Part shown: in pieces, positions 35,753 to 46,387 of the stretch
Layout: each line of letters opens with the position of its first letter
How positions within the stretch are numbered: position 1 is the first letter of the stretch
From: Neckera pumila
Taxonomy: Eukaryota; Streptophyta; Bryopsida; Hypnales; Neckeraceae
Assembly (NCBI GenBank): GCA_963969595.1
Contig: OZ018415.1
Span: 12,152,001 to 12,216,000, forward strand
Length of the DNA stretch: 64,000 bases
Reading direction: 5' to 3'
The notes under the pieces: generated by a model
The model's input: only the letters and a program-made list of their open reading frames with translations
Database searches by the model: none
Told to the model about the DNA's origin: nothing
Translations under genes and position numbers: made by a program

Positions 35753-36158
35753 GTATGCATGTCTTTGGATGATGCATAATTTTGTTATGGAATCCTCTAT
35801 TTTTTAGATATGGGTGGCAAGTTGTCAATATGTGCTTTGGGTGCTTTTTATACATTATTTTCCTCTTGGATGGATGTATTTGGATTGTCCATTTGTATGT
35901 GCCACCAAACCATTGGTATTGCACTTGAATTCTATATTTTGTAAATACTAGGACTCAGACATTTTTATATGCCCTATACTCATATGGTTTTCAGTACTTG
36001 TTCAAATATTCAAATGTCAGGTGGTGGATGAGGTAACTAATTGTTGTGTTGTGCCCTAGTGCATTCACTACAACGCTATTTTTTAAGAATTTGAACATAT
36101 TTTGGATGACAATGGTGGACCTAAGTGCCACAAATTCAAAGTTCCATGTGTATGCTTT
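35753..36158. other. Intergenic, nothing recognised
   Basis: No supported gene or element between two MITEs. Confidence 0.4.
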
Positions 36159-36395
36159 CACTAGAAGAAACATGTGTTTTAGATGGCGTTTTGTGATTTT
36201 TTCAGACGGATTTTATATGACATTGAAAAAAACAACTTCTGTTTTTTCTTCAATAATCACGCTTAATATAACATCCAAATGCTATCTTAGACGTGATTAT
36301 TGAAGGAAAAATAGAAGTTTTTTTTTTCAATGTCACCTAATATCTGTCTGAAAAAAATCACAAAACGCCACCTAAAACGCGGGTTTCTTCTAGTG
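36159..36395. mobile_element. CACTA-ended foldback MITE
   Basis: 237 bp. Long arms 36159-36261 and 36292-36395 are complementary over about 100 bp with few mismatches, separated by a 30-base loop. The ends CACTAGAAGAAAC resemble the CACTACAAGAAAA-like ends of plant CACTA (En/Spm) elements. The 3-bp flanks (TTT and TAT) match at two of three positions. No coding capacity. Confidence 0.8.
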
Positions 36396-37326
36396 TATGT
36401 AAGAAAAGAAGCGTGGCTATGAAAGTGCACCACTAACTTGCAAAAATTAGTTATGTAAAATTTAGAAATAACGTAGCTTTGATTTTAACTTATTTGAAAA
36501 ATATATATAACAAATTATAGGGTAGAAAAATGACCATTATATTAGCGAATTATGTAATTCAAGGGTACCAAAGCCCCAAGAATTAAAATATATAGTTTAT
36601 ATTGGATTCATGTGGTTTTCTACTTTTTTGCTAATGCCACTCAAAAGAAATCTTTATTGTACAAATGTTGAAGAGCTAACATAAGAATCTACAAAAAAAT
36701 ATCGGATAAAAAAACACATTTTTGTATCTTTAGGATGTGTTTGCTTTCATTTGTTGTTCAAAATTTGAATGTTTGGTCCTTAATCCCTAGAAGAGTGAGC
36801 ATGATCCATATTCTAGATTATGAATGTACTAAAAGGCCAACCACTAGAGTTGCATGAAGAGCATTTTATAAGGGCAAATTTTGTTTATTTTTTAGTGGTG
36901 TGATTAGAATGGTCATTCAATGCTTTATGATTTGTGTACAAGTTGTGAATGATTTAATTTTATGTCAAGATGGATACAAAAAAATCCTTGTCTAATTGAA
37001 GGTATTATATCCAAGATCTTCCTAAGTCAAAATTTATTTTACCTCAAATGCCCCATATCTGCATTCCCCAAACTTTGGAACTCAAAGGAGGAAGGGGATA
37101 AGAACAAGGAGCTATGAGCGCTTTCATCGAGGATATCCACAAACAAAAAATTGCTTTTGTTTCTAGACATTAATAAAAAATAAATCTTCATGATTGTTCT
37201 TGGAAGGTAAGTGGAACCATATTTGTCTCATTTATTTTAGAAGCTTATCCTTGTCCATTATTCACCAACTTCACATGGTAAGGGGTCTATCCAATTTTTT
37301 TGGTGAGGATGGTCCATAAGGTCAAA
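36396..37326. other. Intergenic, nothing recognised
   Basis: AT-rich with no supported gene. Confidence 0.4.
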
Positions 37327-37670
37327 GCACCAAAAACCAACCCTATATCAATGGTATTTCTTTCTAGAGGCATGGTAGTTATTTTAGAACCTAAATCTAG
37401 GTAGACCATAGATAGCTTGTTGTTTGATGACCAAAATGATAAGTTATCTACAGTCTATCTACACAAAATAGTGAAATTAGGTTGCCCCACATTAATTTCT
37501 CATATCTAACACTTTCAGACATGGTCAACTATAGTCTGGGGCAACCTAATTTCACTATTTTGTGTAGATTTAGTATCTAAAATCATTGCTTTACCTAGAA
37601 AATGACGCCGTTGGGTAGAGGGTTGGTTTTGGGTGCTCCGACTTTAAATAGTTTAGGTTCTAAAATAGCC
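37327..37670. repeat. Two inverted segment pairs in non-nested order
   Basis: Segment a (37327-37344) is inverted at 37619-37639, and segment b (37377-37396) is inverted at about 37651-37670. In a simple palindrome b' would precede a', but here a' comes first, implying a rearrangement. A compact MITE sits between. Confidence 0.5.
37457..37569. mobile_element. Short MITE with 33-bp perfect ends
   Basis: Arms 37457-37489 and 37537-37569 are perfect inverted repeats, starting ATCTACACAAAATAGTG and ending with GGTTGCCCCA. A related, more diverged copy is at 49095-49356. The family is not recognised. Confidence 0.8.
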
Positions 37671-37749
37671 ATATAATATTGAGGTTCTCTTATACTTTTC
37701 AATGTACCATCAATAATTAAACAATGTATATTTCTTAAGGTGGAAGCCT

Positions 37750-38945
37750 TAGTGTTGAGTGGGTTTTAACCTTTAGAAACTGATAACTAATTAAGGTTCC
37801 AAAATTATGAAATGACTTTGATTAGATCCAAATTCCATTTTAGTTTCAACAAAAAATTATTAATTTTTTTTTCAACGAGACAATAAAGTAATGTTTTTCA
37901 CTCAACACCTAAAAAATGGGCTTGATTGAACACATCCTTGACTCAAAATTACCGCAGTTTTTCAAAACCAACCAATGAATGGTGAGAAGTTTTTGAAACA
38001 TTCAATGAGAGTTGAAACATTTTGTGCTTCAATGGGGTCCTTCCAAGGAAGTCTAGTGTTATATATAGACTACAATATGTTCACAACTTTAAAAATTCAT
38101 AAAATATTATTTAAAGGTAAAAAATTATGATATTGTTTGGATTGTATTCCTCATAAGGTCTCTAACAATCTCTTAAAAGAATTGGTCATTCAACTTTGAG
38201 GTAGTAGGATAGAGAAAAAATATCGATTATACCTCAGTAGCTTAAGAAAAGACTTCAAATCAATACAATGAGGTAGAGTTTTCTACAAGCACTCGTGTTC
38301 TAAAAGCGCCTTCTAATACAAAGGTACATTTTGCTTTCTTCAATATTCTAATAGAGTATATTTCAGGAGCTGGTCGCTTCTAAGGTAGGAGGCTCAAAAA
38401 TGGAGCATCTAAGGGCTGGTCCCCCTTTTTCATGTATTTCTTTAGACGGGAATATTTTTAGCTCAATTCTCAAACAAAGAAAATTTGATGAGGAATCTAA
38501 CCCAAGTGGTTTCGTATTTTTTTTTATCATTTTTGAATTACTTCTGAATTTTCAAAAGAGTTGGATTGTAGGTCCCTATTTGTGAGCCTAGGTCTTTCAT
38601 AAACAGTTCACTTGCATTTCTAAATAAAAATGGGGAAAGTAAAGAGAATGACTAGCTCTTGCAATTAATAATGCTTTTTTTTTTATTCAGTCAATGACTA
38701 TACTGGTCAATTTCAAAACCAACTCATGTCCATTTCACAGCCATTTATAGGGTCCATTCTTAATGCTCGCTCTATTTTACAGCCTCCTACCTTAGTGACT
38801 ATTACATTTCAACTTCAAAATTCCTAACAAATTCCAACAACTTGGATTAGATGCCAATTTCATTTTTTCTTCCTACAAAATTTTACTGAAAATTGTTTCA
38901 AGGAGATTAGCTTCCCCAAATGCAATCAGGTCTCCAGAGGTTGCT
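37750..38945 (+). repeat. Dispersed repeat R3, copy 1
   Basis: Segments at about 38281-38345 and 38795-38930 match 63440-63520 and 63561-63700. Copy 1 is interrupted by the TA-flanked MITE at 38381-38794. The earlier part (37750-38280) has less certain similarity. The 61-residue frame 38400-38585 lies inside the MITE. Confidence 0.6.
38381..38794. mobile_element. TA-flanked MITE (Tc1/mariner-like) with empty site
   Basis: 414 bp including flanking TA. The ends AGGTAGGAGGCT...AGCCTCCTACCT are perfect inverted repeats with further imperfect pairing (AAAATRGAGC). The second copy of R3 has a single TA at 63560-63561 exactly where the element would be, so the boundaries are well supported. Confidence 0.85.
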
Positions 38946-39689
38946 TTAACCCAAAAGCGACGCCAACGCCATTCCATAGCATTTGGATGACACTAGGATG
39001 AGCTAGGAAGAATTTGAAAGCATTTTTTCATCTATATTTCCTTAGGTGACCTTCCATGTTGGGTTTTGAAGAATATTGAATTGAGTTTGTAGTTGTGTGA
39101 CTCTTTGTCTTCAAATAAATTAGAAGTTAGTAAAAAAACGGATCACAAAATATGCTATTCTAGTGTATTTTGGGTGGTTGTTACTCCTTGCTCTAAATCT
39201 GAAATTTCTCCACAACAATGATATTTTTTGAATTTGAGTCCAACTAACAAAATGAAGGCCATCTACTCTAGTTTCTACTCCAATTTGAATTTTGGAAAAA
39301 TTCCTAATTTTGAATATTTTATTGCAATTTGAACTTTGAATGTATTTTCAATGTCTATTATTCTCTAATTATAGAATGACACGGAAATTGAGTTTACACC
39401 ATGATGTTTGTCATGGTAATATACACACATGGTGAAATTTTCAGATTTTTTGAAATGATTTTCTATTTGATGTGATTTTTCTTCACTTTTTCTTCAAAAA
39501 TTTTCAAAAAAATCAATTTTTCACAAAAAAATCTAATTTTTTTTGTGAAGTTAAGAAGACATGTAATTTCATCTCTGAGAAATAAATACAAATTTTTTCA
39601 TACATATCTAATTGCAAAATGGCAACAAATTGAGTGATGGACAGTGAGGCTTGGAATCAGTGGTTATGGGCCCGTCATTTAGGGGTTAA
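38946..39689. mobile_element. Probable TTAA-type element (E11)
   Basis: 744 bp between TTAA at 38946-38949 and TTAA at 39686-39689. The left end TTAACCCAAAAGCGACG only partly matches the complement of the right end, TTAACCCCTAAATGACG. The right end is family-typical (GTCATTTAGGGGTTAA). The interior is AT-rich and noncoding. Confidence 0.55.
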
Positions 39690-39841
39690 GAGCAGACTAC
39701 CTCAGCGCAGCTCCGTTCGGAATCCTGATTGCACATCCCACCGATTCGTAAGTTAGTTGTGGTTACTCCAATCTATTCACAGACCCCACACGCGTCAGCC
39801 TTTCTAGCCTTGCAAACAAGTGTCAGTCAGTAGCAGCGCGA

Positions 39842-39854
39842 CACGTGTATAAAT
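39842..39854 (+). promoter_or_regulatory. G-box fused to TATA box upstream of RCI2 gene
   Basis: CACGTG (39842-39847) is followed directly by TATAAAT (39848-39854). CACGTG is the core of ABA- and light-responsive bZIP/bHLH sites. RCI2 genes are commonly cold-, salt- and ABA-inducible, so this fits but does not prove stress control. A start near 39880 would give a leader of about 0.5 kb. Confidence 0.5.
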
Positions 39855-40295
39855 TCATTTCTGTCCATCCAAACTCAGTCTTCTCTGCAATTTTATAATC
39901 TACTCCGGAGTACTACTGACTCTCAATCTACGATTCCTAGAGTTTCTAGATTCACGACACGATGCACCCGAGGAGAGATAATGCCTCCCCAGAAGATGCT
40001 TGCTGGTAGCAACCTGGAGAGACTCGGATTCAGAAAGGCTTCTTCAAATGGCCCACAGAAGTACAGGGCCGGTGATCAATCTACAGTACGGGAAAAGAAG
40101 GACTACAATTTTTATAATTTTTAGAAAGATGGCTTTATAATCTCGTTGTGCTGCATCAGCTTCAGCAGTTCTGAAGTTGTCAGCAGCGTTTGCTAAGCTT
40201 ATTAGAACTCTGTTGTTGTTTTCTGCTGCGAGATTTGTTGCGCTCGGGCTTCGGAGCTTCAAAAGAGCGAGTGCTTACTAATTTGAGATATCTGA

Positions 40296-40352
40296 GATAT
40301 CAAAGAGCGGTTGTGTGATATCAAAGAGTGCTGAATTTGAGATATCAAAGAG
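40296..40352 (+). repeat. GATATCAAAGAG repeat in RCI2 leader
   Basis: Three copies of GATATCAAAGAG begin at 40296, 40317 and 40341, just 60-110 bp before the start codon and probably in the 5' leader. GATATC is itself palindromic. Confidence 0.75.
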
Positions 40353-40407
40353 TGTTGTGTACGTGAGTTAGCAGGCAGAGAAATCGACGCTGGTGTTTCT
40401 AGCAGAA

Positions 40408-40960
40408 ATGGGCAAAGGAAGCTCCGGTGCGACGTTCTGGGAGGTTTTGCTCGCTATTCTGTTGCCGCCTCTCGGCGTTTTCTTCCGATATGGTTGCGGG
40501 GTGAGTGCAGTTTTCTAGCTTCGCAATTTTAGTTGGGTTCTATTAGAAAGTCGTCTCATGGGTGTTTTCGTAGCAGATTGTAATTTTTCGGAGCTGTTAA
40601 CGAATGGAGTTCCTTATTCTGTATGTCGCAAGAGTCCTGAACCGATCGAGCCAGCTACAATAGATTTTATTTTTTACGGAGTATTTTTTATGCTGTTCCT
40701 CTTACCTGTTTCTAAATGTTGAGGAAACGATTTTCTTCTGCGCAAGACTTGTATCCGTCCCAGTTGCAATTTCTTTGTACTTTTAGCTGTCATGGTCTCT
40801 TTGACAGGGGAGTGGAAAAACTTGATGAGTTCATTGTGTAGGTGCTGACTGAGAGAACGTCTTGTACTTGGTGCAGCTGGAATTTTGGATTTGCGTACTG
40901 TTGACTATACTCGGGTACATCCCAGGGATTCTATATGCCCTGTATGTCATCGTCGCCTAG
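40408..40960 (+). CDS. RCI2/PMP3 family plasma-membrane peptide, two exons
   Basis: Exons 40408-40500 and 40877-40960 join in phase through a GT-AG intron, giving 58 residues, the usual family size (52-60). Exon 1 carries AILLPPLGVFFRYGCG and exon 2 LEFWICVLLTILGYIPGILY; together they form the two hydrophobic hairpin segments of Pmp3/RCI2 proteins. These small proteolipids sit in the plasma membrane and influence membrane potential and Na+/K+ tolerance in yeast and plants. An intron in the middle of the gene is common in plant homologues. The first ATG is in a good context (GAAATGG), and the glycine/serine N-terminus is short, as expected. The 61-residue frame at 40991-41176 lies in the presumed 3' UTR and is not a gene. 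Confidence 0.95.
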
Positions 40961-41227
40961 GCCCGGGGCGTAAGCGATGGACGAGTTTGCATGCCTATGG
41001 CCTGGAGCAACGTACGTCGAGGAATTTGTTATGTTAAAGGCGTAAAGGCGCATCACGAAATGAATTTTGTCGTCAATTTGAAAGATCTTTTGCCGTGGTT
41101 TATTTTATGGAGGTTTACCGGATCGGGCGCTATTCTTCATGGCTTCCTCAAGAACAGTAGTGGTCAGGTTTTGTGAATACTTGTACGATCAGTTGTGTAT
41201 AGAAGGGCGTGCACCTTCTTTTGTTGT

Positions 41228-41233
41228 AATAAA
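41228..41233 (+). terminator. Polyadenylation signal AATAAA of RCI2 gene
   Basis: Canonical AATAAA about 270 bp after the stop codon. Confidence 0.5.
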
Positions 41234-41239
41234 TTCCAT

Positions 41240-41900
41240 ACTTTAATCCATATTTCTTGTTACGATTTGTACGAGTCTTGAGAGGTCTCTTGTTTTGCTT
41301 CACTGTATTCTCTGTTCTTCCATTACAAATGGATTCTGTAAGCAAAAACCCTGAGTAACGAAGGTGTGTGACCGTCTTCGGAGTTATCGGACCTCGGGCA
41401 GGCTGCGTTCAGACGTTCAGACCGTACCTGCGTTACGCGAACTGCCTTTCGGTAGGACGTGCTTCTCTTCCGAAGCTCAGGTGTCAAATCTGCTTGTCCC
41501 ATCTTGTTACGAAACCGCGATGAGGACACACAAGTGTGAAGTGGCTCTAATTTAATGGTATGAAAATTCTGTGAGACCTGTAAGTGATCCATAGAATGGC
41601 TTGTTGTACTGTACAGTTGTAATAGTAGCGACATACTATCGTAAGTTCACTTGTGTTTTCATCACTTTTACCTGTGCATGTCACACCATTCTCAAGACAA
41701 CTCTCTCCGAAACGCCCAGTATTTCCTTTGTGGAATCGTCTGGTTCTCTTGTTATTTGAGTTGAGGCGTTCCTAACGTTCCTTCCCCTCAGCCCTCCGGT
41801 GCTGTGCCGTCTGTACGTTGTGGACTAGAAAAGGACAATGAAGGACTAAAGTCTTCTAAAAAGATTTAGGAAGGTGCAAAACTACCGATAATCTAAGCAA
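41240..41900. other. Intergenic, moderate GC
   Basis: Downstream of the RCI2 gene. Opposing frames of 60-100 residues at 41323-41634 match nothing recognised. Confidence 0.35.
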
Positions 41901-41901
41901 G

Positions 41902-42840
41902 TTGCTAATTATCTGGCCAGCTAATATTTACGCTGCAATGCAGCCCACTCCATTTGGTAGTGTTTGGAAGGCTTCGGAACAACCGAGAGTGAATAGAGAA
42001 CATTTCTCCATCAAAACTGCTTTTGGAAGTTGCTTGAAGGTTTTTGCTACCAAGGATTTCGAAAATTCCACCAAGATTATCGTAGATTAGACAAGGAAAG
42101 AGTTTCCAAGCTTAGAGCTGAGGCTTTTGAACTTAAAACTACCCTGGAAACTACCCTGGAAACTACCCTGGAAACTACCCTGGAAAGAGAGAAAAGTTTG
42201 ATCAAGAGAGTGGAAAGAGTTCTCTCTTCATAGCATTCTTCAACTTCTTCAAATGAGCACACATGTCAATCTGTATGCACATTTTCATTTTTGCACAGTA
42301 CTCCGTACAATATATACCGACTATGCGTCGGTACAATTTCATCAACGTCTTGATCTATTACACTCTTCAAATCCATCCCGTGACTTCAAATTTTCCTCTG
42401 CTATATTTTGTAAGTTTAATTGCATTCTGGTTGAGAGACTTTTATCAAATATTGAGTACTTCGAGTTTTGGCGTGTGCATTGCTCTATTTCTGTTTTTGT
42501 GATTTGGTGTTGTAATTAAAAAAATTTTGCTTCTTGATCGATGTATGTGTTAGAAGAAATGAAATCCAATGTGTCAAATTGACGTCTTTGAGTAGTGAAG
42601 TTCGATTGAGGTGGAGAACTGGTAGGGTCAAAGACTGGCTATGTGGTGGTACTTTTTCTTTTTTGCTTACAACCCTACGCACATAAGAAAGATCTTTATT
42701 AGAGAAATATAAAGTTCTAATGTTTAGTTGAAGCAACATTAGATTAAAATAATCTGATAATTGAGTTACTGTTAAGTTGATGTTACACTAGTATATTGCA
42801 AGTCAATGTTGCTGTGTCAATGTTGCTTGCATAATAAACT
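41902..42840 (+). pseudogene. Copy A of an unknown three-copy gene family (3' part)
   Basis: Within the frame 42030-42233, a segment with LDKERVSKLRAEAFELKTTLE aligns with the C-terminal region of copies B and C. Sequence after the stop (near 42583-42620, and near 42660-42740) also matches their 3' flanks. The presequence-like N-terminus of copy C is not found upstream. The coding part includes a 12-bp repeat giving four TTLE units. It is probably a truncated copy with a coiled-coil-like tail. Confidence 0.5.
42136..42183 (+). repeat. 12-bp perfect tandem repeat, four units
   Basis: AAACTACCCTGG repeated four times without error. In the copy A frame each unit encodes four residues of the ETTL repeat, extending a likely helix. 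Confidence 0.9.
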
Positions 42841-42879
42841 CAACATCATATTGACAACTATTCTGTGGCAACAAAGTTC

Positions 42880-45540
42880 AGCCCCTTATTCCAAATTTGC
42901 CTGTGCTACCTTTTGTAAGTAATGCCATTCCAATTCCAGCGGTTGCCGAAATCCGAGAGGTTAGGGTTTCAAAAGTTTGGCAGAACATCCCGGTCTTTTG
43001 TGTTGAATCTGTCATCTAATCTTTTTGAATTTGCCATCAAACCTGCACTTGTTCTCGTACCGGTACCTTGCAATTTTTTGTATTGCAACTTGTCATGACC
43101 TTCTTATAATCTATAATGGATGAACTAATTCATGATGAAACGTGCATTGGTGTAATTGGTGTACAAGTAGAGATTGCCTAGAAATAGATATCTCTGGATG
43201 GTGAATTTGAGCACTGAAGTTAGACAACTTCATTAAGATGACAAGTGCACTATAGTGCGTGAAGATAGATAGCTCTCACATAAAGATAAGTATGTTAGAA
43301 CTTGGAGTTAAACAACCTCCTAGAGACCTGAACCAAGTAGAAGAGGGTGATTGCCCGAAACACCTATACTATTTGTTGCATTTTGCAACAAGACTCATAA
43401 TTTTTTTCTAGAGTACCTTAAAATTAGAAAAATAATTTTTACTTTATTTAAAAAATATGGCTAATATATGTACATACCTTTAAAATTAAGGTAACCACCA
43501 AAGGAAAAGCCTAGGAAAATTCTCTAAATAGAAGATTTAGAAAAGTGCTAAAACTCAAGAAAATTGATATTTTGATGTTTAAATTAGTTAAAAATAGGAA
43601 AAAATTTAAATAAATAAAATAAAAATTGCCCATTTCTAACAACTCTGTAGAGATGATCAGTCACTAAAGGAACCACCAAAAATACATTTTATACACTTCA
43701 AAATGCAAGTTGAATGAAGCTCTATTTGTGACTTCTACACTATATAAAATTAAGTAGTTTTAAAATTGCTTTGGATGGTAGCTATACGTCTACTAGAAGA
43801 CCATCTCCTCCAAACCTTAGCTTTAAATTTGTTTTTTTGGGTACTAAATAGTACTAAAAAATCCCAAATTGACAAATGTGACATAATATTGGAGACTATT
43901 ATTAAATATCAAAACATTTTAAAATATAAAAAAGATGTCTAATAGTCTTAAGTGCCTTGCCTATAAATCTTGAGTCATTTGGAATCAAAATGCAAAAGTT
44001 ATAGCCAAAAAGCTAATTAGCACGCCACGTGCGACAAAAAATAAAACAAGTGTTCTTGCAATCATTCAAGATTGAGATTTGGATAAGATATGGAATTCAT
44101 ATTAAAATACTTCTAAGTATGAACTAGGACTTTTACTTCAGTGGATTGTTCTAGATAGACAAAATCAAGAATAGAAAGCTAAAGGTAGAAAAGAAGTCTT
44201 AGTCTATTTTAATGAAATCAATAATAATCTTTTATTTTTGGTAGTCTCTATTATTGTATACAACACGTTTTAAGCTCTTTGTAAAAACATTCTCAAGTGT
44301 TAATAAGTATGTTGTTGGTATTCACAATTGGGAGGTTTGTAACACATCCTTTCCTCTCTTGTGACAATGATGAGGACTAGCAAATTGTTGTTCACGTGTA
44401 TGCGGACAAGGTTGCCCTTCAGTGAGCCCCAACAGTTTTTGACATACTCATCTAGGATGCGACGACTAAGGGCGCATTTTGAAACCAATAAGTCTATACC
44501 GCATCTCAAGCTCAAGCTCAGTGTGGCAGACATAGAGGAGATCATCAAGTTCATCAACAAATTGATTACCATGAAACAATAAGCTATTCAGTATTTGCTG
44601 CCCTTGTTGTAACGAGCCTTGTGAATATTGGCCCCCTTGTCATGACAAAGTATAGTGATCACCAGGCCAATCTTTGACGGGAGGAGGCCTAGATTTCTCA
44701 ACTTAGGGCTTGCATCTCTACACTGGAAGTTGATCAAGAGAGTGGAAAGAAGAGGAAAATTAATGAAATGCATGTGTCCAAGTGACTGTCTTTGAGTAGT
44801 GAAGTTCAATTGAGGTGCTAGCTTAAACAATTGGCTATATGTTGTTGCTAGTGATTATGCTCTTTAGAAACTAAGAGCTTGCATAGGTCACTTTCATTAG
44901 TTGATGATTGTCAAATGTAGTGCCCTGCAAAGAGAGATAGAGGAGGTTTGTATGAAGTAGCATTGTCTCTTGATTTGGTAATTGAAAGTTTTACACATTC
45001 CCTTTTGCTTCATTTCTCTGAAGTACTATGCCTCTAGGTTTAATCTAGTAGATGGACAAGGTGGTGTTGAATATTCACAAGCTTAGCTTGCATTATCAAA
45101 TCACTTGGTTCTTGACGAGGCTCAAGATTTTGTCATTGCTTTGACTAATATTGATACAAATCTATAAGTCAAGATTTTTCTTTATATTTGCAAAGACAAA
45201 GGTAATTAGCTATTCTTTATGACTTTGTCCCTGCCAAGAATGCACATACAAGCAAATTGAAAGTTGGCTACTTTATGATAGTTCTATTTTTTGTTGCTCA
45301 CGGCCCTGCGCACATAAAAAAAAAAACTATTAGATTGACAAAGTTCTAAAGTTTGTTGAACTAAAAAAATAGTCCTCATAATTGAGTTACAAACTATTAG
45401 ATTGACAAAATTCTAATGTTTGTTGAACCAATAAAATAGTCTTTTTAATTGGATTATAGCTAAGTTGATGTTTGTATGTAGCAAGTGGTTGTAACCTAAT
45501 CTCAATGTCTTAGTTAAGCCAATTTTAACTTGACATTAGT
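42880..45540 (+). pseudogene. Copy B of the unknown gene family, frameshifted
   Basis: The 73-residue frame 44361-44582 begins like copy C (RTSKLLFTCMRTRLPFS, then a TYSS segment) but stops early. The following hydrophobic region (SVFAALVVTSLVNIGPL, near 44588-44640) continues in a different frame with stops, matching SAVSLVPLICLGNIVGTF of copy C. So either a frameshift or an unrecognised intron separates them. 5' and 3' flanks are shared with copy C. The function is unknown. A basic, serine-rich N-terminus followed by one hydrophobic segment suggests a mitochondrial membrane protein. Confidence 0.6.
43320..44065. other. About 0.75-kb block in copy B absent from copy C
   Basis: Flanking sequence matches copy C on both sides (GAGTTAAACAACTCC-like before, GATTTGGATAAGATATG after near 44092), so this block is an insertion in B or a deletion in C. 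No clear terminal repeats were found. Confidence 0.55.
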
Positions 45541-45589
45541 TGAAAAGTATTTGTTGGCAAATAAGATTAACAACTTCGTCAATTTAACG

Positions 45590-46373
45590 GGGATCTTTTT
45601 ATTTTTTTTCAAAAAAATTGAAAATTGAGTTAAATGAAGGACTTCAAAGTTTAATTTAGAATAAAGATTCTATAACTACTTGCTAACTAGAACTCCTCAT
45701 AACTTTCATCTCATTAATCAAAATAGAATGACTCAAAGTTTTTTAAAATCTAAAAAAAACAATTTCAAATTTTATTTTATTAGAAGAGATTTGAGGCCTC
45801 CAAGAGCCTACAAGTTATCTTGCGTTCCCGCAGCGTTTCCACACTGTAGAACCCAGGAAAGCTGCTGGGCTGACGTAGTCAAGAGAGTGCCACGTCATTT
45901 TCAAAAAAATAGAATAAAATAAAATTTTGCTTAAAATGATATTTTGGGCAAAATTTTATTTTTTATTTTTTATTTTTTTATTTTTTTTATTTTTATTCTT
46001 TTTTATTTTTTATTTTTTTTTGAAAAAAATAATTCTAACAGCCTGTACCAGCTGTTCGCAGAATCAGAACAGCATTGAGAACGAGCTTGAAACAGCCCTC
46101 TAATGCCCTCAAATCTCTTATAAGGCTTAAGAAAGTTATTTTTAAAGAAATTTTTTGAGTTGCCCAAGCTACTCATCAGCAATGAAAATTACATATGATG
46201 CAATGATTTTTTAACCTTGAAGTCATAAATTATGAAAATTGTTGCACCTTAAAGCTATTTCTTGGAAATATGTTATGTGAAAATTTCAAAGAAAAAAAAT
46301 ATAATTCTTTTTGAAGTGAATTGTTCAACATTGCTATATTGCCAAAAACCATAGTTTTGACCTTAGGGGTTAA
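45590..46373 (-). mobile_element. Truncated TTAA-type element (E9), with nested MITE
   Basis: Matches the E3 interior from about 18985 onward and ends in CCTTAGGGGTTAA, with TTAA at 46370-46373. The other end is missing. A CATTAG-family MITE is inserted at 45779-46123. The element stops 14 bp before the start of E5. Confidence 0.7.
45779..46123. mobile_element. CATTAG-family MITE, copy 3 (nested)
   Basis: About 345 bp, from TTAGAAGAGATTTGAGG to CCTCAAATCTCTTATAA. The interior matches copies 1 and 2, including GAGAGTGCCACGTCATTTT and TACCAGCTGTTCGCAGA. An expanded TTTTTATTTT tract lies in the centre. It lies inside E9; E3 shows the uninterrupted order. Confidence 0.85.
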
Positions 46374-46387
46374 ATTTTATTTTTACT

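Noticed and set aside
36776..36800. GGTCCTTAATCCCTAG, resembling a TTAA-element end
   Set aside because: No partner end or interior similarity was found nearby.
40991..41176. 61-residue frame after the RCI2 stop codon
   Set aside because: Falls between the stop codon and the polyadenylation signal and matches nothing.
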